Shown in pieces: positions 1 to 11,189 of a DNA stretch of 64,000 nucleotides (its first letter is position 1; every line of letters starts with the position of its first letter). The position numbers and the translations under genes were made by a program. The stretch lies in NCBI GenBank assembly GCA_963576475.1, contig OY754982.1:4987201-5051200 (forward strand), read 5' to 3'. This DNA is from Molanna angustata. Taxonomy: Eukaryota; Arthropoda; Insecta; Trichoptera; Molannidae. The notes beneath the pieces were generated by a model, which was not told the DNA's origin, ran no database searches, and was given only the letters and a program-made list of their open reading frames with translations.

Positions 1-125
1 AGTTTGTTGACTTAAATATGTTTATATATATACAATTATTTTTACTATTCATTGTGAAGAAAACGGTGTATAAACCCGCCTACTGTACAAATTATATGAA
101 CAAGAAGATAAATAAATAAATATAT

Positions 126-345
126 TTTTTTGACAAAATATGTTTAAAGACAAAAAGTGGAATATTATTGGAGAACCAGGAACTCAAGGCATATACAGGG
201 CTTACGACTTGTCATCGGCTGGTTTACGTGATCACTTTATGCGCTTGCGATCATAAACCAGTTATTCCAGTAGGTGTCTTGAGTTCCTGGTTCTCCTTTA
301 ATATCCCAATTTCGACTCTAGTGAGATGTTTAAAATTACCAAAAA
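126..345. repeat. Fold-back family FB-A, diverged copy
   Basis: Two inverted arms face each other: GAGAACCAGGAACTCAAGGC near 171-190 and its complement near 279-298 (GAGTTCCTGGTTCTC). Between them lies the family signature GTCATCGGCTGGTTTACGTG followed by a TTTATGCGCTTGCG stretch. The same sequence recurs near 3107, 41918, 43646 and 58989. The outer parts are eroded, so the boundaries are approximate and I see no target duplication. An 86-codon reading frame across it is a by-product of the repeat. Confidence 0.75.
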
Positions 346-436
346 ACTTGTATTTTAAATATTTGGTATTTTTATATCAAATAAAATTAATTACCTGTGG
401 TTCTACACATAAAGGTTTCTTGTTTTAGGATGATCG

Positions 437-645
437 TTTCAAACACTTCTTTGTACTCTGCTCAAGTGTCGAGGTTATTGTCATATGGTAATTTTATCAT
501 TTTTAATTATGATTCCAGCCCAGAGAGGCAACTTTAGCGAGAGAAATTAATTTAAATAAATTTCTCCCGTGCTGGGTATCGAACCCAGGACGCCCGCACA
601 GAAACCAACTGTGGTCTGACTTATCACATATTGTGCGAAATGTGT
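437..645 (-). repeat. tRNA-derived SINE, near full length
   Basis: Read on the minus strand it contains a pol III B-box-like GGGTTCGATACCCAG, then a body with GGAGAAAT and TTTCTC, then the tail motif ACCATATG-ACAATAA and CACTTGAGCAGAGT. The order and spacing match the copy at 36268-36470, which keeps GGGTTCGATCCCCAG. The A box is too decayed to define. This copy is the more diverged of the two long ones. A tRNA-derived SINE is the best reading; a LINE 3' end alone would not explain the B box. Confidence 0.7.
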
Positions 646-1945
646 TCTTAAAGCTTGAAATAAAACAATTTATCAAGTACTTTATGATTGCATACATGAT
701 TTTCAGGTTCTAAATATTCCAATTTCTCTCTATTGACATATTGAATTGTCAAAAAAAATTATGTTATGTTTTCTATAAAAAAGTAAAAAATTCTTTATTA
801 GAAACAAGGTAATATTTTTTTATTAAATAGAAGCATTTTCAATATTGCCTCTTAAAACCTCCTCGGGCCCCATGTCCCCTGTAAGGGACATAAAATATAC
901 ATTCAAAAAATATTTTTTCTACCTTAACGCCTTCTTAATTTAGTTAACAAAAGTGTGCAACTAATCACCAAAAGATGCCAGTATTGAAATTGAGCAACAA
1001 TTAATTACTCAAAATGTAGTCATCAAAAAACACAATTTTCTGATAATCAACTGAGTAAGCTTATTTTTTTTTTAATTCATATAGATTTATTTCTAAAATC
1101 AAATCTTATCAAGTTTGTATGTGAGATATTCAAATTTATGATGAATATCTCACTTAATGTCCCCTTGTGGGGACATACAATTTTTTTTGGAAAGCGAAAC
1201 AATTTTTTGTTTTTTCCGATAATTTTTTCAAATATTATTTTTACACAGAATTCAAAATTTCGCTACTTTTAAAAATTAAAAAATCTTTGAGGCTGAGGAG
1301 GGTAAAAATGTTAAAGAAATGCATGACCAAACATTAAGGGGGTAATCCCAAAACTGTGATTTGAATAACAAAAGAATCGCTTAGTTAAAACGCAAAAAGA
1401 AACAAAGATCTTATAAGCTAATTCTTCGGACAGAAAGACAATCTGATTCTGGAAGCGAAAACTCAGCGATATCAAAAATACTAGCAGTTATTAAGTTTCC
1501 ATATCACGCATGAATGCGATGGAAAAGCTGAGCTATTTTACGAGCAATTCTCAAATGTATTTTGGCGAGGAACCTATGCAATTTCGGAAATGACAAAGAT
1601 GTACTTTTTTCAAGAAATATGAGAATCCCCTTTTGCATAATAATGATACTGTAAGAACTGAATGCAATTCAGAGAGCAATAAGGGGGAATGAAAAAAACC
1701 TAATATATTATTGCAGTTAGAATAACACTAGAGTTTTATGGTTCATATAAATGTGGGTTATTTGTTTTGTGCGCTTTTCTTTGTTTAAGAGTGACTTAAT
1801 ATTCAGAAGAGCGTACAATAAAAATACAACGATCTATCTTACATGAATTTGTTCAATCTAAACACTCATATATTCTTCCCCCACCACTTTATAACTGCCC
1901 CATGCAAAACTCATAAGAGTCATTAGAACATAAGAGTCCGGAGAA
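646..1945. other. No gene seen; two short hairpins
   Basis: AT-rich sequence with no recognisable coding region. Two similar short hairpins stand out: ATGTCCC/GGGACAT at 872-891 and ATGTCCCC/GGGGACAT at 1157-1176. They lie 285 bp apart and may be parts of one decayed mobile element, but I find no terminal repeats to bound it. Confidence 0.5.
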
Positions 1946-1949
1946 CTCT

Positions 1950-2270
1950 AAAACCTCGCAGACACTTCACTTAAAGTGCCAAAGAGAGCATATTATGAGG
2001 AAAAAGCTGGGTCACTGTTCACTGAAAGTGAATATAAGTTGGACAGTATTTTTGAAAGCCCTGAAGTTACTCTTCGTGGCTACAAGGTCCGCATGTCCAA
2101 TGGGTCCAAAGAAATTCCCTCGAACATCGTCGGAAAGTTGACACGGAGAAGTGAGTGGATTCCCATAGGATATGCTCATAAGTCTGTTCTGGGTTATCAC
2201 AAAGCTGACATGAGGACGAATCAGATAAGTGAAAACGAAAAACTGTCCAGTAAGGAATTACGTGGTCCAA
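1950..2270 (-). mobile_element. LINE ORF2 C-terminal fragment (zinc motif)
   Basis: On the minus strand from 2270 the translation contains FHLSDSSSCQLCDNPEQTYE followed by HILWE. This is the C-x2-C-x(8-9)-H-type motif found after the RNase H domain in I-, R1- and Jockey-type LINE ORF2 proteins. The frame is open for only about 67 codons and no RT or RNase H precedes it, so this is a truncated relic. The plus-strand frame at 1976-2305 looks like an antisense shadow. Confidence 0.6.
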
Positions 2271-2429
2271 TAATATGGAATAATCATATAAAAAAATTAT
2301 ACTAAAATCCCCAATCTCACTAGGACTAATTGTTTAGAGTGCAGAAATTTCACGTAATGAGTTAGACTCTATATGATTTTCATAACATCAGACATCCTGG
2401 TCTGCTTGTTATTATCGCCGAAAAAATTA

Positions 2430-2612
2430 TAGAAGACAAAAACTGTAGATGTCAACCTAGAGACAGTTAAATGGACCAGATGATCAGTGATTTGCGCTGG
2501 AGCAGCTACCGAGGGATGAAGAGGCTGGCGGACAATGGAAATATGTGATGAGATGGAATGCTTGGTGCAAACCAATCTTAGAATTGCAACCCAGAAGAAG
2601 AGATAATAATAC
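2430..2612 (+). mobile_element. LINE 3' tail fragment
   Basis: Plus-strand reading gives RRLADN and then NAWCKPILELQPRRR, resembling the extreme C-terminus of a LINE ORF2. The stretch TGGTGCAAACCAATCTTAGA is repeated with changes at 39900-39945 (TGGTGCAGACCAATCCTAGG). The frame is broken upstream. The lineage is not recognised. Confidence 0.4.
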
Positions 2613-2619
2613 TCCAAAT

Positions 2620-2790
2620 GCATACTACATATTATTTTACAGGATGTCGTTCACATGCCATAATTCCCTTGGACGACCCCGTACTCTTGTTACATTCCTT
2701 CAGCTCTATGTATTTTCTTCGTCAGGCGTTCTTCATTCATTCATCCCTAGTAGTAAAACCGTCTCAATGTCTTCACTTTTTAACCGACTC
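2620..2790 (-). mobile_element. LINE family T fragment
   Basis: Plus-strand text such as CAGCTCTATGTATTTTCTTC and CATGCCATAATTCCCTTGGA aligns with 32520-32605 of the better-preserved family T copy, so the element reads on the minus strand. No intact frame remains; only part of the RT region is represented. Confidence 0.5.
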
Positions 2791-3106
2791 TAAAAATGGA
2801 GGACATTATCGATTTGACGTGATTTTTTTGTGTTTAGCGATAATTCTTTACCGCGTTGTCCGATTTATTTTTCATTAGAAAGGGGGTATGTATCACATGA
2901 AATGTCTCATTTGAATTTGGTAAAGCTCTGATTATGGGATCCATGAGAAAGTCATCAAATTTGCAAACATCGACTTATTACTATTACAGATGACCGGACG
3001 AAGAATCCTTTACCACTGCATCCAATTTTTAAGGTTGGTTATTATATGAAGGATTACTATCCTATTGATGCCATCGAATATTTACGGTTCGGTGCGATTG
3101 GATTCG

Positions 3107-3192
3107 GTGCAAGCGTAAAGTTATCACGTAAACCAGCTGATGACAGGTTAGCCCTGTATGTGCCTTGATTTCCAAGTTCTCTCTATGTACGA
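3107..3192. repeat. Fold-back family FB-A, one-arm fragment
   Basis: ATCACGTAAACCAGCTGATG, then ACAGGT and TGTGCCTTGATTTCC, matches the right arm of the FB-A copy ending at 60146. The opposite arm is missing here. Confidence 0.65.
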
Positions 3193-4034
3193 GTAAATGT
3201 AAAAAATTGTCATAAAAATATCATATTTTTTTCATAATCCCCATTTCTTACCTTGCCATAATAATCCTGATACAAATTCGCCTTAGTGATCTCATTTCGA
3301 GAGCATTTATTCCGTTTCCATGCGTCTTCTGCCATGTCCAAGTCTGACTAGCATTCGTCAAGATTATTACTACGAATGCATCGTGAGCGTCAAATTTGTC
3401 TTCCTTCGATCATTCAGTATTGTTAACGGTAACTCCTCAATCACTCTGTTTTCTGCGATTCATGATAACATCTTGCATTGTTTCCTAGTGTAGTCATTTC
3501 ATAATCCAGGATGAATAAACATTTATGTTTACACGCTGCAAACTCTAAACGAACAGCGGATGGTTAGTTAAACCAATAGCATACCACCTGGAGGTATGAA
3601 TATTGCGGGTGAGGGGGGATGTTTCCAACCCAACTTCACCATAGTAATAACCATAATTAGCAAGTACCCACACCCAGACTCAGATTCAACCCCTCCTCCC
3701 AGATCACCTTAATTGGCTGCCACCAAACTTGCAATAAACTTTTAATTAAGATAAAACAATCAAATTATAATATTGAACGGGGGTGGAATTCTGAAACAAT
3801 TCAATTAAACATGCTTGGCATATTTTTGCGTCTATGTTTACCAATGTTTGTTTAAAATTAAAATTATTGCTGACTTGATGATGAAATAAATTAACGATGC
3901 ATGAATGCAGATGAAGCGATTCATATAAATAATAATAATAATTAAAACATGCAATGTTTCTAGCCCAGGAAGCAAGAATTTCGCAAAAAAATCTCCTCTG
4001 TTAGGATGGATGCTTGCCAAAATATAAAGTGTCG
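3193..4034. other. No feature recognised
   Basis: No convincing coding frame, RNA gene or repeat was recognised. The short minus-strand frame at 3838-4044 runs through low-complexity AATAAT sequence and is probably chance. Confidence 0.4.
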
Positions 4035-4092
4035 TACGGTTCACATCACCTTCCGCATTAGGGAATTGGCGTGATGGTATGTATGTACATAT
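4035..4092 (+). repeat. LINE family T 3' terminus fragment
   Basis: GGCGTGATGGTATGTATGTA is the end seen in family T (compare 45500-45525 and the reverse complement of 32363-32385), followed by a short (GTAT/GTAC)n-like run. Only the terminus is present. Confidence 0.4.
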
Positions 4093-4949
4093 GTTTGATC
4101 AGTTTATCATAAACAGTCGTTCATTTCTTCTGTATGATTTAATTTTTTGCAACTTTAAAATGATTTCAGGTCCTGGAAATTTTTATTTTAATACAAAATA
4201 ATGAATCCAATTGAAATTTATTCATAAAAATGCATTCAGGGATCTCTATTTGTTAACCCAACATACATTAGCATTGGCAGATTTTTATTCTAACATTCTA
4301 AGCAACTGCCATCTATCTGAGACATTCCGAGCTACTCAGTTCGCTCATAAATAATACTAACCCGTAATAAGGAATATACAGGTTCACTCACTACAGAAAA
4401 GTCTATGAAATCAGTTAATTAAAACAATTCATTAATACAGAAAATTAAATATAAGTCAATTTATCATGTTCCACAGCCATACATCACTACAAAGCCCACG
4501 TGATATTTTATTGAGAACGACAGGATAGTGTACACTTTTTTCTCTTCACGAAAGGTTGAATATCCCTGAATGCATTTTTATAAAGTACATTTCAACAGTC
4601 TAAATTCTTTTAACAAAAAAATAGAAATTAAATCTTCTAAAACCAGTGGTCATTATGATTTTATTAAAGATTATGTGACGACACGACGCCTGACAACTAT
4701 GCGTCCAATGAGAAGCGCCTATTTTCCGTAGAGACGGCGGCGGAACCAATTAACAGGCGGAGAACTTTCCAGAAAAAAGCGTCGAGAAGCTTTATAAGCG
4801 GTGCTAAGGGCAGTGTCGAACCAACCTCTCTCGTTATTTCTGTGATAAATATTTGTATATCAGTAAAAACATATTCAGCGTAGGTATATGAAAAATTTCG
4901 GAATGGTTCGGAATGTAAATTAAAACAGTAAATGAACAATAATAATACA
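4093..4949. other. No feature recognised
   Basis: AT-rich intergenic sequence. A somewhat GC-richer patch near 4690-4830 gives a short minus-strand frame (4697-4939) without recognisable motifs. Confidence 0.4.
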
Positions 4950-5062
4950 AGATTTTTTTAAATTTTATTTTATTTACTTTTTGTACATAATATAAACAAA
5001 TAAAATGCACTGGTGGGCTTATTGCCATTAGGCAATTTCTTCCAACCAACCAGATTATAGAG
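4950..5062 (-). mobile_element. LINE family W, 3' UTR end
   Basis: Reading the minus strand, GGTTGGAAGAAATTGCCTAA, then TGGCAATAAGCCC and CCAGTG, is followed by an A-rich tail toward 4950. It duplicates the 3' end of the neighbouring copy at 5063-5640, so two family W ends lie in tandem. The core ATTGCC-TAAT-GGCAAT can form a small hairpin. Confidence 0.7.
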
Positions 5063-5640
5063 TGACAGAATTATATATTTATTTATTTATTTATACATCT
5101 TCTTGTACATAATATAAACAAATATAATTGTACACTGGCGGGCTTATTGCCATTAGGCAATTTCTTCCAACCAACCAGATTACAAAGTATGACAACATTG
5201 TGTATGTACAACAGCAAATAAAAAAGAGTAAAAGAAATCAAATAAAACACGTATAACACTTAAATACTATTAAACAAAAAAAAATATAATTCATAGCAAT
5301 AAAAAGGATATGGTAAGGACAGGAGAGGAAATCGGGATCAGGTGTTCAAGGATAAATATTCCTTCTTTAGTTTTTTCTTGAAAATACTAAGTGAATTAGA
5401 CGACGCAATATCCGGACTAAGGCTATTCCATAATCTTGCTGATTGTACTTCGAACGAAGAGCTGAGAAATTCTGTATTATGGATAGGTATGGATAGTGTT
5501 GTACGTTCAGCAGATCGGAGTGGAAGTCCATGATTGGATAAATAAGTGAATTTGCTTTTAAGGTACTGTGGCAGGTTTGGGTTCGAGAGAATATTGTACA
5601 ATAGTGACAAAATGTGTATATTATGTACATCAATAAAAAA
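5063..5640 (-). mobile_element. LINE family W, ORF2 C-terminus and 3' UTR
   Basis: The minus-strand frame 5610-5338 ends with SARLWNSLSPDIASSNSLSI and FKKKLKKEY. This is the alanine-arginine-leucine-tryptophan-asparagine pattern typical of the C-terminal end of CR1/L2/Jockey-like LINE reverse transcriptases. After the stop, about 230 bp of 3' UTR carry the family hairpin (ATTGCC/GGCAAT near 5146-5165), and the copy ends in an (AAAT)n tract at about 5073-5095. It is heavily 5'-truncated, as usual for LINEs. The exact clade is uncertain. Confidence 0.75.
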
Positions 5641-6190
5641 TGTAAGCTAAAAATAACAAAGAAAATATACATCATAGCAAAAAAAAGGAGGATTGGGAAA
5701 GAACAAGAAGAAGAAATCGAGATCAGGTGTTTAGGGATAAATATTCCTTCTTTAGTAAATATTACGTAGCAAAGGGAAGGAAGGAAAAGGAGAGGGATCA
5801 GGTATTTTCGGAGAGATATCCCGGTTTTAGTCTTTTCTTGAAAATGGAAAGCGTGTTTGACGAAGTTATATCAGGGTGGCAAGTTATAGAACTCCATATG
5901 ATAATTATATCCATGACATGGGTAATCACGAGGGTTTTGATTTCGCCGGTTGGACCAGAATTGCCCCCCTGGACTCAAATTATTCCAGTCTTGCTGAACG
6001 TACTTCAAAGGAAGAGCTGAAAAATTCAATGTTGTGAATTGGGATAGTTAATGTAGTACGTTCAGCAGATCGAAGCGATAGGCCGTTAGATAAATATAGT
6101 TAAAAGGTATTAGATAAACAGGTGAATTTGGTGAAGGTACTGCAGTGAATTAAGCTTAAAGAGCGTATTATATAGAAGTGACAAAATATG
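5641..6190 (-). mobile_element. LINE family W, further tandem partial copies
   Basis: AAATATTCCTTCTTTAGT at 5738-5755 repeats 5357-5374, and 5975-6185 repeats the ORF2 C-terminal region (compare TGCTGAACGTACTTC with TGCTGATTGTACTTC, and GTACGTTCAGCAGATCG in both). The coding frame is broken by indels and by an inserted palindromic element at 5872-5972. Together with the two preceding copies this forms a cluster of partial W ends in one orientation. Confidence 0.65.
5872..5972. mobile_element. Palindromic MITE family B, deleted copy
   Basis: It begins CAGGGTGGCAAG, close to the family left end (CCAGGGGGGCAAG), then jumps straight to the right half: TATAGAACTCCATATGATAA through to CCGGTTGGACCAGAATTGCC and CCCCTGG. 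Most of the left arm is missing. It interrupts the family W LINE tail. Confidence 0.75.
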
Positions 6191-7199
6191 TATATTTCAC
6201 CGTTGCCAATGGAGAAGATTACGGTAAGAGGAAATGTGGTCGATTTTTTTAAGTCCAAAAATGAAGCGGATACAAACATCCCTTTACCAATCCCCAAACC
6301 TGAAATCCTAACTTAAGTCAGATCTGTATATTTCTTACTCTGTGATTCGAGCTATATTATATTTAAGTAGTGAAGAGCAATAACTTTGACATTTGGATGG
6401 AGAGTTTTAGAGACGTGCCACTTTTCTGCCGATTAAGGAATTCCTTTCCACAGCGAGAGTCGCCACTCGAAGGTCATAAGTAGGTATGAAAAGTGTCTAT
6501 AAATAAAATTGCTAAGGTGACATTTTTCTCGAGGCACACGGGTCAAAAATTGAGTAGGTGGTGGTACCTACAAAAAATTGTGTCAACAACAAAAAAACAA
6601 CTTTAATATTTTTCCCTTCCGCTTGAAAGTTTTGAGGTTAGCCGGCCTCGGCGGCGGAATTCACAATGGTCTTTTGGACGTTAATCAAAAAAAAAAAGTT
6701 TTCTAAAAAAATTCGCCTCGATACAAGTTTGTTGATGTGGCAAATCCAGGAAAGTGGACCTTCAAACATTCTATTTCAAAGGAAATTATTTGAATAATTT
6801 AGACCCTAAAAGAGACGTAGTAATATCAATGGACCATATTATGAAGTATTTTTAAGTTTGATATAATCATATACTATGCGTGCTGTTGCCGATGCAACCC
6901 CTTCCAAACAACGTCTTTCCGGAAGAACACATTTCATAAGTCTATGGAATGAAATAATTATTTGATATGACACACGTTTGTTTCCCGAGAAGCAATACAA
7001 AATAAATAAATAAATAAATATCCAAGGCTGGAGAGAGAGAGAGCTAGACCTCATCAAATCAAGACCCTTGAGTTTCTGTGACGATAAGATCATAAAATCT
7101 TCATAAAGATGGAGGGTATATTGCCAATTACAAAAAAATATTGTTTGGAAATTTAAATTTTATTTTAGAGGACTAATTGATAAAGGGTTATTTTAAAAT
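6191..7199. other. No feature recognised
   Basis: AT-rich sequence with an (AAAT)n run near 7003-7020 followed by a short GA run near 7030-7041, a layout often left by LINE tails. No protein motif seen. Confidence 0.4.
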
Positions 7200-7382
7200 A
7201 TGAGTATTTCCACTGGGAGAGCTGACGAATTCAAAGCATCAAAACCAAAAGATCTCAAAAGATGTAAAGATAGCTGGTGCTTCACTTTCCAATTCCAAGA
7301 TGATTTTATTGATAGAATAATGATCGATGATCCAAAACAAGAAGACCAAGGTAATTCTTGCAAACAAAACCCGAAAATTTAA
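7200..7382 (+). CDS. Short hypothetical ORF, 60 codons
   Basis: An ATG-initiated frame, charged and without obvious repeats (MSISTGRADEF start, DDFIDRIMIDDPKQEDQ near the end). GTAATT after CCAAG at about 7350 could be a splice donor, which would make this an exon remnant. I recognise no family, and a 60-codon frame can arise by chance, so this is weak. Confidence 0.15.
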   Translation: MSISTGRADEFKASKPKDLKRCKDSWCFTFQFQDDFIDRIMIDDPKQEDQGNSCKQNPKI

Positions 7383-7610
7383 ATAACTGGTTAAGATATT
7401 GTTTCATGGAACTCTACTCTTACCTTAGTACTATAGTGACGATGATTGCAGATTCTTTGCAGAAGATGTAAGTCCAGGAAGCGATTAGATTAAGAAAGGA
7501 CCCTTACCTGAAAAAGAACGAGAAAACACAGGTCAGTAACAAAATAACATTGAAATAATTTATTTATACTAGTGATCGCGTAATGTCAAAATTCTACCCT
7601 GATTCATTGG
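7383..7610. other. No feature recognised
   Basis: Short unannotated stretch. AAACACAG followed by GTCAGT at about 7525-7540 resembles a splice donor after a short open segment, but nothing supports it. Confidence 0.3.
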
Positions 7611-7803
7611 ATAAGGGGGGGACCCTGATTCTGATCAAATGGTGAAATCAAAACCCTCATGATTGCCCATATCATGAATATAATTATCATATGGAGTTTT
7701 GAAATATGTTACGATATTATAGAACTCCATATGATAATAATATCCATGATATAGGTAATTATGAGGGTTTTGATTCCACCGTTTGATGGGACTTGCCCTC
7801 CTG
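7611..7803. mobile_element. Palindromic MITE family B, full copy
   Basis: Left arm: GGTGAAATCAAAACCCTCAT, then CATATCATGAATATAATTAT. Right arm: its complement, CCATGATATAGGTAATTATG then AGGGTTTTGATTCCACC. The centre is a short spacer between TCATATGGAGTTTTG and TATAGAACTCCATATGA. The ends resemble GGGGGG-ACC and CCCTCCTG. The whole element can fold into one long hairpin. Confidence 0.8.
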
Positions 7804-7834
7804 ATCTATAATAAAAAACATCATGTATTCATCA

Positions 7835-8069
7835 AGTTTTTTGGTCAAATAGCTCGCAGGCGCAGAGGGGAAGAGGGGAAGACACCCTTGAAAAGCTCAT
7901 CACGGCCGGAAAAGCACCTGGTACCTATAAGATGCGTTGGCCCGACCAAAGAAGTCAAAATATTCCTTCTACGTCACTCCATAGAGATGTTTTTCTGGCA
8001 GCTGATACGAATACCTGGAGAGCAATGGTCCGCAGCAGAGTACATGATGGCCACAACCCTCAGCATTGA
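7835..8069 (+). mobile_element. LINE family Y, ORF2 C-terminal relic
   Basis: Combining frames gives GQIARR, DTLEKLITAGKAPG, MRWPDQ, TWRAMVRSRVHDGHNPQH and a stop at 8067-8069. This is the tail pattern (HIAR...LEK...G...RW.DQ...W...V...HDPQ) of one common insect LINE lineage, also present at 37020-37338. Frameshifts separate the segments. Confidence 0.65.
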
Positions 8070-8090
8070 AGACGACGACTGGTAAGGTAA

Positions 8091-8920
8091 GTTATTCATC
8101 AAGGGGTACAAAGTTTTCTTTTAACATAAGTGTAATTGTTAGAGTACCTACAATTTATAATGATTCACAGTAGATTATGTATTTTTCTTCAATATGATCT
8201 GTTTTTTTAAATTATAACAACTGCGTTTAACGTAACGTGTTTGACATTAGCAGTATGAAAGATAACAATATATATGGTTTGACAAGAATTTTATTTTTAT
8301 TTAATTGAATATATTTGCAACACATAATTTGTATAAATTTTAGCTTTCTGTAATCCTTCTCCATATGAACTTTGACAATGCCACATCTCAAACTCCTCCA
8401 TGCGCGCAGTTTGCTTTAAAAAGAGTCTGTAATTTTCGATTCACGTAATACATAGATAATTTTTTATATAATATAACCATTACCAAATAACTTCGCTTAA
8501 TGAGATACAGAGTACTCGGTGCACTGGACAAATAACCCAATTTATTTTTAATAACTTTATTTTTAATAACTTTAATTACAAATAATGTTTTCATACTAAA
8601 GTTTCAATTCACAAGGGCGAGTATAAATAATAATACAAGCCGGGGCGCTTTCGCTAGACACAGTCAACGTTCTCATAGTCATAATTATTCGTTTAAATAC
8701 ATTTGTAATTAAAATTATTTAATGAATTTCCACGGTGTTCTACGATGAAAAAAATATCCTTAATATTGACGAAATATTAAATTAAACTTATTTAAATAAA
8801 AAATATATTATTATTATTTTGATGTGTTAGAAAGTTCTTTCAATCATTTATATTATCATTGGTTCGGGTTTGTAAGAAACTTGAAATCAAAAACACAGCA
8901 GTTAAAATAATTCTGTAGAT
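8091..8920. other. No feature recognised
   Basis: AT-rich; contains a short direct repeat (TTTTTAATAACTTTA twice near 8550-8575). No gene, RNA or mobile-element motif recognised. Confidence 0.4.
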
Positions 8921-8924
8921 ATAA

Positions 8925-9072
8925 TGTAGTGCCTTTTTAGGTGAGACGAGAGTGATGTGTGGGGATACACGCATGTGTCGTGCTTCATTTTATAAAGTTT
9001 ATGCAAACCCACACACCTGTCCCTGGTTACCTCACTTTGTAGCATATGCCGTGATGGTACGAATGAATGGTC
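8925..9072 (+). repeat. Repeat family G, 3' half
   Basis: TAGTGCCTTTTTAGGTGAGA, then ACACACCTGTCCCTGGTTAC, then GCATATGCCGTGATGGTACG and AATGAATGG matches the terminal half of the long copy at 41408-41730, which ends in (AATG)n. Confidence 0.75.
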
Positions 9073-10204
9073 TTGTTAAAAGTACCGTGTTTTTTTTTCT
9101 ATCTGCTAAACAATAACACACATCTCTCTTTACCTTTGTATTTAAAAACGTTCGGTTCCGAGTATCTCCGGACTTTGCCGAGTTACTCCGAAACTTCGAA
9201 TCACAGATCGTCAAAATTATGCTCCTCATAATTTATATAGTCTAAATCTTATGATTTCTTGCATCTTTTGCGTTACTCAATTTTCACATTAAAAATAATG
9301 AAATTGTATAGCGGCTCATATAATAATCAATTTATAATATCTTAATCTTCAAATAATATGGATGCATAAATAACGATTTCGTATTTAGAGATAAAATCCG
9401 AAATCATTTGAATTAAACAAATGAGTGTTCCTCAAAAGTTCCGTGAATTATTTCTGTTTCGAGTGTTTGACAAGACTAAAAATAAAATTTCTTGTTAAGG
9501 AATTTCCATCTGTGTGGTTATTTGTGTTGACCCGCCATTAGCGTTTTTCCACTCAAAATTTTAAGATTCAATATAAACAAATTGTGGAAAATGCGAAGTA
9601 GAAAAGCTATTCGTAATATTTTTTAAGTTGAAACACTTCAACGGTTATATTTAGTAATTCAAGACGTCATAACACTCAAGCTTGTATTCAGAGTCCAATA
9701 TGAGTATTGAGGAGACCTCAGGTCTTCAAGGTGAAGGTATCTGTCGCCCTCAAGGAACTCTCAAGTAAAGTCTACACTTCAAGGAAAACATAGATACTGG
9801 TGACATTTTTCGTCATACAAAGACCCGTTCGTTCCCGTGGTGGTGAAGTGAGTCAAGCCACAATTTTACCTAAAATGAACCAATAATGCCATTTGCCTTA
9901 AAAAAGGTTAATTTTAAAGTGGTGAAAAGAGCTAGGTGAAATATTAGCTGTAAATGTGATTTTTCGATAATTGTGAAAGAAGGATTGGTTGCTTTTAACA
10001 ATTGGTAAAACATTATAGAAAGACTTTCAATGTAACATATTAATCTCTGTAATGTCAAAGAACACATTTTGTTGAAATTCTTGAGGATTCCTTAATGTAT
10101 GTGACGTCACATTCACTCTGAATAACGAAATCATCTTCAATGTACCTTGAAGTGAATAAGTGCATTAAATTGGAAATACCATCAAATAAATAAACCAATT
10201 ACGA
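9073..10204. other. No feature recognised
   Basis: AT-rich intergenic sequence without recognised coding, RNA or repeat content. Short frames at 9032-9229 and 9870-10067 on the minus strand have no motif. Confidence 0.4.
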
Positions 10205-10385
10205 TTCGAAAGAATTGGTAAGATTCCCAAAGTCAAGCACACATTGCCATATATGAAAAACTAAAGAAAAGAAGGATAGCTGGAGGACCCTCTAAAAGGT
10301 GGAAAGGACACTTGGAAGTTCACATCACAAGAGGAAGCAAAATCTGGACAAACAGGCCTTTGACCAGTCTAAGAAGAATAAAAAT
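10205..10385 (+). mobile_element. Highly decayed LINE tail
   Basis: GGACCCTCTAAAAGGTGGAA translates to GPSKRWK, and ACAAGAGGAAGCAAAATCTGG recalls the SQEA segment of family U tails (see 22090-22130). The end AAGAAGAATAAAAATAATAA is A-rich. The match is short and rests on two motifs. Confidence 0.35.
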
Positions 10386-11004
10386 AATAAGTGTTTTAAA
10401 ATAAATGTTAATGTTCATCTTCCTCCAACACGAGATCCGATTTCAACTAATGTATGAATAGATCTTTACATATATGTAGGTCCTTTTATTTTAAGATGCT
10501 TGTTTTGAAATGTTATTTTTCTCAATTAATGTAGGTATGTAAATGATTTTCATTAAATAAAAATAATTATTCTTCTACGTTGGCATGACAAATATTTCAA
10601 ATTACCACTTGTGCTATAAACCCCTGTTGATATTTGTATCCACACGTTTCAACTAACATATTAACATCATTGGACCTTCATCATTCGTTTGCGACCAAAT
10701 CGCCCGAAAATGTGTAAAACAAACCCGAAATAGTCTAATAATCAGCCGAGCAGAAGTTGACAACTCTAATTTTTGTGACACCCATACGTAAAATAATAAA
10801 CTTCCTACCCAGAATCTCGGTAAAGTCTTATAAATTATTTACCAGAGGCCCTATTGTGTATTTTTGTAAACACGGGTTAACCTCACTTTACCCGGGTATT
10901 TATTCGTACTGTATTTGTGAATTGTCTCCTTTCCTTTTACTAACACCAGTTAATAGTTTTTTTTTTCCCGAAAACGAAGCCAAATTTAGATATTTTTTTA
11001 TACA
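10386..11004. other. No feature recognised
   Basis: AT-rich. The 100-codon plus-strand frame at 10757-11059 is hydrophobic and phenylalanine-rich, as expected from T-rich DNA, and runs into a family W repeat, so I do not call it a gene. Confidence 0.4.
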
Positions 11005-11110
11005 TTTTTTTTTAATTTATTCATCTCTATGTACATTGTACACTGGCGGGTTTATTTAAATCAGACAATTTCTTCCATTCAAACAACCAGATTACTAAGT
11101 CAGACACCAT
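11005..11110 (-). mobile_element. LINE family W 3' end fragment
   Basis: GTACATTGTACACTGGCGGG, CAATTTCTTCCATTC and ACCAGATTACTAAGT on the plus strand are the reverse complement of the family W 3' UTR (compare 5098-5190). The preceding T-rich run corresponds to the A-rich tail. Confidence 0.7.
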
Positions 11111-11189
11111 AAAATATGTATAATGACAGCAAAATTGATGGTGAAAACCAAAAAAAATCACATTAAGAGAATATATTATAATCTTCTTC

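Noticed and set aside
1976..2305. 109-codon plus-strand frame
   Set aside because: Antisense of the LINE zinc-motif fragment, which gives a recognisable motif on the minus strand.
10757..11059. 100-codon plus-strand hydrophobic frame as a membrane protein
   Set aside because: Composition follows from T-rich DNA and the frame ends inside a LINE W repeat in antisense.
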